From contig NZ_ACZP01000018.1 in NCBI RefSeq assembly GCF_000176175.1, positions 1 through 64,000 of the forward strand: a stretch of DNA of 64,000 nt, given 5' to 3'. The notes beneath the pieces are model-generated. The model ran no database searches. It saw only the letters and a list, made by a program, of their open reading frames with translations, and was not told the origin of the DNA. This DNA comes from Vibrio furnissii CIP 102972. GTDB taxonomy: Bacteria > Pseudomonadota > Gammaproteobacteria > Enterobacterales > Vibrionaceae. This document shows positions 57,610 to 64,000 of this stretch, piece after piece. A program made the translations under genes and the position numbers. Numbering within the stretch: the stretch's first letter is position 1; each line of letters begins with the position of its first letter.

Positions 57610-58296
57610 TTACGCGCTCTGCATCGCCTTCCACCATGCTTCGTCGGCCACGATCTGACCTGCGTCATCCAATGATGGGTAGGCAAGCTTTTTGCGTTTG
57701 GCGACTTTCGCCAACACCGGATGGCCGCGTTCAAACAGAATGCGGTTGATGGTGTCTGCGGGCAGCGGACTTTCGTCTCGCTCATACATACCCGCTTGCT
57801 GACGTTGTCGCTGCGCTTCATACAAGATCAACGCGCTGGCCACCGACACATTGAGCGATTGCACCATGCCGACCATGGGAATCACGATGTCTTGGTCGGC
57901 CAGTGCCAAGGCTTGCTTGGAGATGCCGACTTTTTCACTGCCCACGATGATCGCCGTAGGTTGGGTGTAGTCGATGTCACGAAAGTCGACCGCGTCGTCT
58001 GACAGGTTGGTCACCAGCACTTGCATGCCTTGCGCTTTCAGGGTTTTGATCGCGTCCAGCGTGCTGTTGTGTGTTTCCACTTCCACCCAGTTGCGCGCGC
58101 CCGCTGAGGTGTGCGTGAGGGTGCGCATTTGCTCGTTTGGCCACACGGCGTGAATCTTATGCAGGCCGACGGCATCGGCGGTGCGAATCACGGCGGAGAC
58201 ATTGTTGGGTTTGTGCACTTCTTCCAGACACACGGTTAAGTCGGTTTGACGGGCTTTCAGGACTTCCTGAATTCGGGCGTAACGATCTAAATTCAT
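57610..58296 (-). CDS. trmH: tRNA (guanosine-18-2'-O)-methyltransferase TrmH
   Basis: A 228-residue SPOUT methyltransferase that makes Gm18 in the tRNA D-loop. The three motifs are seen: KPNNVSAVIRTADA (1), IIVGSEKVGIS (2) and SLNVSVASALILYE (3). ATG 58296 gives the family start MNLDRYARIQEVL and the E. coli length (229); a longer frame upstream is not conserved. It is separated from spoT by a terminator. Confidence 0.95.
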   Translation of the reverse strand: MNLDRYARIQEVLKARQTDLTVCLEEVHKPNNVSAVIRTADAVGLHKIHAVWPNEQMRTLTHTSAGARNWVEVETHNSTLDAIKTLKAQGMQVLVTNLSDDAVDFRDIDYTQPTAIIVGSEKVGISKQALALADQDIVIPMVGMVQSLNVSVASALILYEAQRQRQQAGMYERDESPLPADTINRILFERGHPVLAKVAKRKKLAYPSLDDAGQIVADEAWWKAMQSA

Positions 58297-58361
58297 GGTG
58301 AGGACTCTTGGGGGACCCACATGCTGGCAAATGGCGGCACGATTTGGGTCTCTCGTAAAAT

Positions 58362-58393
58362 AAAAAAGCCCTTGATAGGTGGCTATCAAGGGC
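58362..58393 (-). terminator. terminator of rpoZ-spoT
   Basis: A perfect 11-bp stem GCCCTTGATAG/CTATCAAGGGC with a 4-nt loop, followed on the minus strand by TTTTTT. It lies 15 bp after the spoT stop. Confidence 0.95.
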
Positions 58394-58408
58394 AGTGTAC
58401 AGTATGAG

Positions 58409-60529
58409 TTAGTACTTTCTGCGCCTGACTTTCAGCGCATTGGGCATCGCACGAATTTTACGCATGATGCCAGCCAGATGAACGCGATCTTTGGTGGTCA
58501 GCGAGACCGTCACGGTGTAGAGGCGACCATCTCGTTCTTCGGTCGACAAGCCATGAATGTTCGATCCGGTATTGGAGATCACGTTGGTCAGCTCAGCGAG
58601 TGCGCCTTGACGGTTTTGCATGTCCACACGCAGATCGGCAATGAACTCTTGCTCGTAATCTCGGCTCCATTCCACGGCCATGTACTTATCCGGTTCACGT
58701 TGATAACCGCGCACGTTCGGGCAGGTTTCGCGGTGGACCACCAAACCTCGGCCCGGTGACACATGGGCAATGATCGAATCGCCTGGAATTGGATGACAGC
58801 AGTTGGCGAACGTCAGCAGAATGCCTTCCGCGCCGCGAATCGGCAGTTTCTTCTTCGGTTTGCTGTCTTTGGTTTCCAGTTCCGTCAGTTCGTCAGCATC
58901 GCCGAGGAGGCGACGTGCGATGACGATACTCATCAACTCACCCAGACCAATTGCGGCCAGCAGATCGTTTTCAGACGCGATCTTGAGATCACTGAGCACA
59001 TGTTTGATGTTGTCTTCACTGATGTCACTCAGAGACAAGTCGCCTAGCGCATGGTTGAGCAGACGGCGGCCTAAGGTGATCGACTCTTCACGGCGCATGG
59101 TTTTCAGCACTTGACGAATCTTGGTGCGCGCACGTGAGGTGACCACGTAGTTGAGCCATGCTGCGTTCGGGCGAGCGCCCGGTGCGCTGATGATTTCAAC
59201 GGTTTGGCCGTTTTTCAGCGGTTTGCTCAGTGGGTACGGCGTGCGATCAACACGCGCGCCGACACAAGTGTTGCCCACATCGGTGTGCACCGCATACGCA
59301 AAGTCAACCGCGGTGGCGCCGACAGGCAGTTCCACAATGCGGCCTTTGGGCGTGAAGACGTAAATCTCATCTGGGAACAGATCGGATTTGACGTTTTCAA
59401 TAAATTCGAACGAGTTACCGGCGCTTTGTTGTAGCTCAAGCAGGCTTTGCATCCAGCGCTGCGCTTTAATCTGCGCGGTGGTGCCAGCGCGATCGCCGTT
59501 GGCTTTGTAAGACCAGTGTGCCGCGACCCCTTTGTCTGCCATTTGATCCATGTCTTCGGTACGGATCTGCACTTCCACCGGCACGCCGTGCGGGCCGACC
59601 ATGGAGGTGTGTATGGATTGGTAACCGTTGGCTTTGGGGACGGCGATGTAATCTTTCATACGCCCCGGACGCGGCTTGTACAGGCTGTGTACCTGACCGA
59701 GCACGCGATAACAGGTATCGGCAGTGTCGACCACCACGCGGAACGCGTAAATATCCATAATGGTGTGAAAACGCTGTTCTTTGGTTTTCATCTTGTTGTA
59801 GATGGAGAACAGGTTCTTTTCGCGGCCCACCACACGAGCAGGCAAGCCCACTTCTTGCAAACGGCCTTCGATTTCACTATGAATGCGCTGAATCATCTCT
59901 TTCCGGTTACCGCGCGCGGCTTTCACTACTTCTTTCAGAACGCGATAACGGTTGGGATACAGGGCTTCAAAGCCCAGCTCTTCAAGCTCGGTTTTGATGT
60001 TGTGAATGCCGAGGCGGTGTGCCAACGGGGCGTAGATTTCTAGTGTTTCACGGGCAATGCGACGTTTTTTGTCTGGGCGAAGGGCGCCCAACGTGCGCAT
60101 GTTGTGAGTCCGGTCTGACAGCTTGATCAGGATGACGCGAATGTCCTGCACCATGGCCAGGACCATTTTTCGAAAGTTCTCAGCCTGGGCTTCTTTGCGA
60201 TCGCGGAATTTGAGTTTGTCGAGCTTCGAAACGCCGTCCACCAGTTCTGCCACGGCATGGCCAAACTGAGCTTCGAGGTCTTCTTTGGTGACGTCACAAT
60301 CTTCGATAACATCATGCAGGAGGGCGGCTTGCAGCGTTTCTAAATCCAAACGCATTTCTGCCAGAATTCGAGCTACGGCAACAGGGTGGATAATGTAAGG
60401 TTCGCCGCTGGAGCGGGTTTGCCCTTCATGGGCATCTCGTGCCACCACATAAGATTGGCGCAGAGCCTCAATTTGAGGCTCTGTGAGATATTCCTGGGCA
60501 ACATCTTTGAGGCTATCGAATAGATACAA
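58409..60529 (-). CDS. spoT: bifunctional (p)ppGpp hydrolase/synthetase SpoT
   Basis: A 706-residue stringent response enzyme. The hydrolase HD domain has His72-Asp73 (LLHDVIED). The synthetase domain (about 235-350, NGYQSIHTSMVGP), TGS (about 390-450), and C-terminal zinc-finger and ACT domains follow. The start is a TTG (TTG-TAT-CTA), exactly as in E. coli spoT, which gives MYLFDSL; no better codon is in frame. It lies 38 bp after rpoZ. Confidence 0.97.
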   Translation of the reverse strand: MYLFDSLKDVAQEYLTEPQIEALRQSYVVARDAHEGQTRSSGEPYIIHPVAVARILAEMRLDLETLQAALLHDVIEDCDVTKEDLEAQFGHAVAELVDGVSKLDKLKFRDRKEAQAENFRKMVLAMVQDIRVILIKLSDRTHNMRTLGALRPDKKRRIARETLEIYAPLAHRLGIHNIKTELEELGFEALYPNRYRVLKEVVKAARGNRKEMIQRIHSEIEGRLQEVGLPARVVGREKNLFSIYNKMKTKEQRFHTIMDIYAFRVVVDTADTCYRVLGQVHSLYKPRPGRMKDYIAVPKANGYQSIHTSMVGPHGVPVEVQIRTEDMDQMADKGVAAHWSYKANGDRAGTTAQIKAQRWMQSLLELQQSAGNSFEFIENVKSDLFPDEIYVFTPKGRIVELPVGATAVDFAYAVHTDVGNTCVGARVDRTPYPLSKPLKNGQTVEIISAPGARPNAAWLNYVVTSRARTKIRQVLKTMRREESITLGRRLLNHALGDLSLSDISEDNIKHVLSDLKIASENDLLAAIGLGELMSIVIARRLLGDADELTELETKDSKPKKKLPIRGAEGILLTFANCCHPIPGDSIIAHVSPGRGLVVHRETCPNVRGYQREPDKYMAVEWSRDYEQEFIADLRVDMQNRQGALAELTNVISNTGSNIHGLSTEERDGRLYTVTVSLTTKDRVHLAGIMRKIRAMPNALKVRRRKY

Positions 60530-60567
60530 ATTTCAGGCCCGAGTGTTGATTAATTCCTGATGCAGAA

Positions 60568-60840
60568 TTAACGGTTGTGCACGATGCTGCTCACCGCTGC
60601 CAATTCTGCTGCTTCTTGCTCTTGCTGCTCTTGGCGTTCACGTGCGTCTAGCACATCTTTCGTGATAAGACCTTCTTCGATTTCGCGTAGAGCGATAACC
60701 GTTGGCTTATCGTTCTCTTCCGGCACCAGTGAGTCTTTACCGCCAGTTTGCATTTGACGAGCGCGGCGAGCCGCAATCAGAACTAGGTCGAAACGGTTGC
60801 CAACTTTTTCAACAGCGTCTTGAACAGTTACGCGTGCCAT
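60568..60840 (-). CDS. rpoZ: RNA polymerase omega subunit
   Basis: A 90-residue subunit that binds beta-prime and aids its folding; it is also part of a ppGpp site on RNA polymerase, in line with its place before spoT. The conserved start MARVTVQDAVEKVGNRFDLV and the RARQ segment are present. GGAG precedes the ATG. Confidence 0.97.
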   Translation of the reverse strand: MARVTVQDAVEKVGNRFDLVLIAARRARQMQTGGKDSLVPEENDKPTVIALREIEEGLITKDVLDARERQEQQEQEAAELAAVSSIVHNR

Positions 60841-60942
60841 GAGAACTCCAAATAGTTAACTAAAATGTTGAATGACGAGAAAGTATACAGCCTAACGCGT
60901 TGAGATACTAGCGACAGGCTGGCCAATTTCATGGTGGCGGGC

Positions 60943-61566
60943 TTAGTCCGCCAGAAGTGCAGCCAGCATACTGCTATATTTAGCAGCTTGCTTATCCTGC
61001 TTCAATCTTTCTGCACGCATGATGGCTTTAAAATCCATCAGTGCGACATCGAAATCGTCGTTGATGATCACGTAGTCGTATTCGCTGTAGTGCGAAATTT
61101 CTGACTGCGCTTCACTCATCCGTTTTGCAATTACTGCTTCGCTATCCTGGCCGCGCGTGTTTAAACGACGCTCCAGCTCTTCTTTGGATGGCGGCAGAAT
61201 AAAGATGCTTTTCGATGCTGGCATCTGTTCGCGGATTTGACGCGCACCTTGCCAGTCAATGTCCAAAAAGACATCAATACCTTTATTTAGTGTGTCCTCA
61301 ATCCAAACACGGGATGTGCCGTAGTAGTTTCCGAACACTTCGGCGTACTCCAAAAACTCGCCTTTTCCAATCAAGTCTTCGAAGTGTTCCTTCTGAACGA
61401 AGTGATAGTGCACGCCGTCTTGTTCGCCCGGGCGCATGCCGCGCGTGGTGTGCGAAACGGACACTTTCATCGCGTACGTTGGATTGCGTTCCAACAGCGC
61501 CGCGATCAAGCTCGATTTGCCTGCGCCACTTGGTGCAGAGACGATGTATAGAGTACCTTTGCCCAT
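60943..61566 (-). CDS. gmk: guanylate kinase
   Basis: A 207-residue kinase that converts GMP to GDP. The P-loop SAPSGAGKSS, the GMP-binding SVSHTTRGMRPGE and the lid region are intact. The start at 61566 gives MGKGTLYIVSAPSG and the E. coli length (207). An ATG 14 codons upstream is in frame but less likely. It is the first gene of the gmk-rpoZ-spoT run, with 102 bp before rpoZ. Confidence 0.96.
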   Translation of the reverse strand: MGKGTLYIVSAPSGAGKSSLIAALLERNPTYAMKVSVSHTTRGMRPGEQDGVHYHFVQKEHFEDLIGKGEFLEYAEVFGNYYGTSRVWIEDTLNKGIDVFLDIDWQGARQIREQMPASKSIFILPPSKEELERRLNTRGQDSEAVIAKRMSEAQSEISHYSEYDYVIINDDFDVALMDFKAIMRAERLKQDKQAAKYSSMLAALLAD

Positions 61567-61789
61567 CTGTTCGGTTCCACTTTGGGTTGGGATTGTGTGC
61601 TCACGCATGTGCGTGCAACACCCTAAAAGATAGCACTGGCCCGCATTTGTTCATTCAGAGGATGAATTTTAGGCCAGAAAAATGGAGGCGAAGATTAGCA
61701 CGATCCTTTGGATCTTCTCAAGCAAAAGGTCACCGAATGAGATCGGTTTCGTGGTGGGCGTGATCGGAGCAAAACACAATCATTTGAGG

Positions 61790-61805
61790 ATAAAAACGTT
61801 TGCTA
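61790..61805 (+). promoter_or_regulatory. weak PurR-like box upstream of yhhQ
   Basis: ATAAAAACGTTTGCTA keeps the core AAACGTTTGC but matches the PurR consensus at only 11 of 16 positions. It lies upstream of the yhhQ promoter. It could equally belong to divergent gmk or be chance. Confidence 0.35.
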
Positions 61806-61817
61806 TTTTTTGCTCAC

Positions 61818-61845
61818 TTGCAGGGCGAATTGATTACGGTATAAT
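61818..61845 (+). promoter_or_regulatory. yhhQ promoter
   Basis: TTGCAG (61818-61823) and a perfect TATAAT (61840-61845) are separated by 16 bp. Transcription would start near 61852, about 109 nt before the yhhQ ATG, leaving room for the riboswitch. Confidence 0.72.
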
Positions 61846-61918
61846 CGCCGCCCTTGACGCTGGCTGCGAGCCAGAACGACGTCAACACGAACATTGATGC
61901 GTGAAGCTGCGGCTTCCA

Positions 61919-61954
61919 TTTGGGTTCCCTCGCCCCCAAAACAAACTAAAAAGG
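61919..61954 (+). promoter_or_regulatory. preQ1 class I riboswitch
   Basis: The P1 stem TTTGGG (61919-61924)/CCCAAA (61935-61940) closes a C-rich loop beginning TTCCCTC. An A-rich tail ACAAACTAAAAAGG follows. The TTC after the GGG and the CTAA in the tail match the preQ1-I pattern. The loop CCT (61928-61930) can pair with AGG (61952-61954), which is the ribosome site of yhhQ, so ligand binding should block translation. The gene it controls is a queuosine-precursor transporter, which fits. Confidence 0.82.
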
Positions 61955-61960
61955 TACACA

Positions 61961-62626
61961 ATGAGTAACTTTACCCCTGCGCAGCAGCGCAAAGCTTTAT
62001 CCTATCTCGTTCTATTTCACCTGGTGATCATTGCCTCGAGCAACTATCTGGTGCAGATTCCATTTACCGTGTTTGGCTTCCACACCACGTGGGGCGCTTT
62101 CACGTTCCCGTTTATTTTTCTGGCAACCGACCTAACGGTGCGTATCTTTGGGGCGCCAATGGCCCGCAAAATCATCTTTTTGGTGATGTTGCCGGCGCTG
62201 TTGGTGTCGTATGGGTTGTCGGTGGTGTTCTTTGAAGGTCAATTTCAGGGTGTGGCGCCGCTGAGTGAATTTAACCTGTTCGTCGCGCGTATTGCGGCTG
62301 CAAGCTTTATGGCATATCTGCTCGGCCAAATCATGGACGTGCATGTGTTTAACCGCCTGCGCCAATTGAAGCAGTGGTGGGTCGCGCCCACCGCATCTAC
62401 GCTGTTTGGGAATGCGCTCGATACCATCGCGTTCTTTGCGATTGCTTTTTATCAAAGTCCCGATCCGTTTATGGCGCAGCACTGGACGGAAATCGCGCTG
62501 GTGGATTACAGCTTTAAATTGATCATCAGTTTGGGGCTATTCGTGCCAATGTACGGTGTGCTGCTCAACTACCTGATCCGCAAACTGACGGCGGTGAATC
62601 CGAATTTTTCGGTTGCCAAAGCGTAA
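61961..62626 (+). CDS. yhhQ: 7-cyano-7-deazaguanine (queuosine precursor) transporter YhhQ
   Basis: A 221-residue membrane protein of the VUT family, the same length as E. coli YhhQ, with about six TM segments. The family segments FTFPFIFLATDLTVRIFG and the ASTLFGNALDTIAFFAIAF region are present. It imports preQ0 and related precursors for queuosine in tRNA. ATG 61961 has AAAGG upstream, within the riboswitch tail. A convergent terminator follows. Confidence 0.94.
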   Translation: MSNFTPAQQRKALSYLVLFHLVIIASSNYLVQIPFTVFGFHTTWGAFTFPFIFLATDLTVRIFGAPMARKIIFLVMLPALLVSYGLSVVFFEGQFQGVAPLSEFNLFVARIAAASFMAYLLGQIMDVHVFNRLRQLKQWWVAPTASTLFGNALDTIAFFAIAFYQSPDPFMAQHWTEIALVDYSFKLIISLGLFVPMYGVLLNYLIRKLTAVNPNFSVAKA

Positions 62627-62650
62627 GCAAGGCGTGGTGAATTGCCAAAG

Positions 62651-62682
62651 AAAAGCCCGGGACATGTGCCCGGGCTTTTTTG
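62651..62682. terminator. bidirectional terminator between yhhQ and the symporter gene
   Basis: An 11-bp stem AAAAGCCCGGG/CCCGGGCTTTT followed by T gives a U-tail on both strands. It serves convergent yhhQ and the symporter. Confidence 0.94.
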
Positions 62683-62719
62683 TGGAGAGAATCCCTACAA
62701 TTCGCTCCTCTGGAGAGGA

Positions 62720-64000
62720 TTAATGGTCGTGAGCAGCACCGGCACCTTTCGGATAACGGATAGACTCCACCATGTCTTGAACTTCATTCGGGACTTCGGC
62801 GGTGAACTTGTTCACGACGATTGAGACCACAAAGTTCAGACACATACCCAGTGTACCGATGCCTTCTGGGCTGATGCCGAAGAACCAGTTGTCTGGCGTG
62901 CTTGCCGCTGGGTTAATGAACTTGAAGTAGATGATGTACGCTGCGGTGAAGACAATACCTGCGACCATACCGGCAATCGCCCCTTCTTTGTTCATCTTCT
63001 TGTAGAAAATACCCAAGATGATGGCTGGGAAGAAGGAGGCGGCAGCCAAGCCGAAGGCGAACGCAACCACCTGCGCCACAAATCCGGGCGGGTTAATCCC
63101 CAAGTAACCAGCACCGATGATGGCCACGATGGCCGCCAAACGCGCCGCGAGCAGCTCTTGTTTGTCGGTCATATTGGGTCGGAAGCCTTTTTTCAACAAG
63201 TCATGTGAAATAGAGGTTGAGATCACCAGCAGCAGACCTGCTGCAGTTGACAGTGCTGCGGCTAAGCCACCTGCAGCCAGTAGGCCGACGACCCAGTTTG
63301 GCAATTTGGCCAGCTCTGGCGATGCCAGAACGATGATGTCACGGTTGATGCTCATCTCGTTACGTTCGTCGCCTGAGTAGAACATGCGGCCATCGCCGTT
63401 CTTGTCTTCCCAGCCGACTAGGCCTGTGCTTTCCCAGTTCTTATACCAGCTTGGTGCTTGATCCCCCGGTACACCTTGCATGTCCGGACCGTTGATGGTG
63501 TCGATCATGTTGACGCGAGCAAACGCAGCCACACCCGGTGCGGTGGTGTACAGCAATGAGATGAACAGCAATGCCCAACCTGCCGAGATACGCGCATCAC
63601 GGACTTTCGGCACGGTGAAGAAACGGATGATGACGTGGGGGAGACCCGCCGTACCCACCATCAGCGCGGCGGTGATGAAGAACACATCCACCATGCTCTT
63701 GTTCCCTTGGGTGTACGCGGTAAATCCGAGTTCTTGGGTTAAGCCATCCAGTTTATCCAGCAAGTACACATCGCTACCGGCAACGGTGGAACCCATGCCC
63801 AGTTGAGGCAGCGGATTACCCGTCATCATGATTGAGGTAAAGATGGCGGGCACAAGGAAGGCGAAAATGAGCACACAGAATTGAGCCACCTGCGTATAAG
63901 TGATGCCTTTCATGCCACCCAGTACGGCGTAGAAGAACACGATCGCCATACCAATGATGATACCCATGTTGATGTCAACTTCGAGGAAACGAGAGAACAC
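62720..64000 (-). CDS. sodium:solute symporter, VC_2705/ActP-like (partial)
   Basis: The 3' 426 codons of a sodium:solute symporter family permease; the 5' end lies beyond the window (full length is usually about 570-580 residues, so roughly 150 are missing). The SSS signature region GWALLFISLLYTTAPGVAAFAR and about nine TM segments are visible, with a long extracytoplasmic loop rich in charged residues (KNGDGRMFYSGDERNE). It resembles the VC_2705-type large subunit, usually annotated as cation/acetate symporter, which normally has a small DUF4212 partner gene. The true substrate is not shown by sequence. Confidence 0.88.
   Translation of the reverse strand: MFSRFLEVDINMGIIIGMAIVFFYAVLGGMKGITYTQVAQFCVLIFAFLVPAIFTSIMMTGNPLPQLGMGSTVAGSDVYLLDKLDGLTQELGFTAYTQGNKSMVDVFFITAALMVGTAGLPHVIIRFFTVPKVRDARISAGWALLFISLLYTTAPGVAAFARVNMIDTINGPDMQGVPGDQAPSWYKNWESTGLVGWEDKNGDGRMFYSGDERNEMSINRDIIVLASPELAKLPNWVVGLLAAGGLAAALSTAAGLLLVISTSISHDLLKKGFRPNMTDKQELLAARLAAIVAIIGAGYLGINPPGFVAQVVAFAFGLAAASFFPAIILGIFYKKMNKEGAIAGMVAGIVFTAAYIIYFKFINPAASTPDNWFFGISPEGIGTLGMCLNFVVSIVVNKFTAEVPNEVQDMVESIRYPKGAGAAHDH

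Larger units (their letters stand above)
61567..61960. other. gmk-yhhQ divergent regulatory region
   Basis: This 394-bp gap has no gene. From left to right it holds the gmk leader, a weak PurR-like box (61790-61805), a sigma-70 promoter for yhhQ (61818-61845), two short hairpins (61861-61873 and near 61903-61916), and a preQ1-I riboswitch (61919-61954). Confidence 0.75.

Overview
The window is a stretch of Vibrio chromosome, almost certainly chromosome 1 near the origin. The evidence is a Vibrio-type 16S/23S/5S operon, a complete type II secretion (eps/gsp) operon, and a gene order (add, GGDEF-EAL, ntrC-ntrB, glnA, bipA, dtd, pckA, hslOR, gspC-N, nudE-cysQ, nfuA, bioH, tex, greB, ompR-envZ, xanP, recG, trmH, spoT-rpoZ-gmk, yhhQ, sodium:solute symporter) that largely follows, in the opposite numbering direction, the V. 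cholerae VC2705-VC2751 block as I remember it. The species is not resolved. The roughly even base composition would fit the V. fluvialis/V. furnissii group, but this is only a suggestion.

Layout. 1-5.9 kb: the tail of one rRNA operon, then about 345 bp later a complete second one (16S, tRNA-Glu-Lys-Ala-Val, 23S, 5S, tRNA-Asp). 5.9-9.9 kb: a 9-bp repeat tract, adenosine deaminase and a GGDEF-EAL membrane protein. 9.9-14.7 kb: the nitrogen control locus ntrC, ntrB, a DUF4124 gene and glnA, all on the minus strand, with a sigma-54 promoter and NtrC sites. 15.2-25.9 kb: bipA, a P-loop protein, a DUF2959 lipoprotein, yihY, dtd, yiiD, an AsmA-family gene, pckA and hslO-hslR. 26.1-37.3 kb: the 12-gene T2SS operon gspC to gspN, tightly overlapped. 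37.4-45.5 kb: cysQ, nudE, nfuA, comF-like, bioH, a small conserved unknown, tex, an unknown membrane protein and greB. 45.6-51.1 kb: a gluconate/Entner-Doudoroff cluster (gntR, edd, gntK, gntU, eda) with tandem GntR operators. 51.4-64 kb: ompR-envZ, xanP with two PurR boxes, recG, trmH, spoT-rpoZ, gmk, yhhQ preceded by a preQ1 riboswitch, and the 3' two-thirds of a sodium:solute symporter cut by the window edge.

How it works together. The NtrBC pair controls glnA through the sigma-54 promoter and appears to bind its own upstream region. The T2SS genes build a complete export machine except for the prepilin peptidase, which is elsewhere. The gnt cluster takes up gluconate, phosphorylates it and splits it through KDPG. 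Two purine-related transporters (xanP, yhhQ) carry purine-type control signals. No prophage, integron, transposase, CRISPR array or defence island is visible. The window is core genome, and its interest lies mainly in regulatory elements and a possible clade-specific insertion of the gnt cluster between greB and ompR. I did not find a convincing undescribed multi-gene system.
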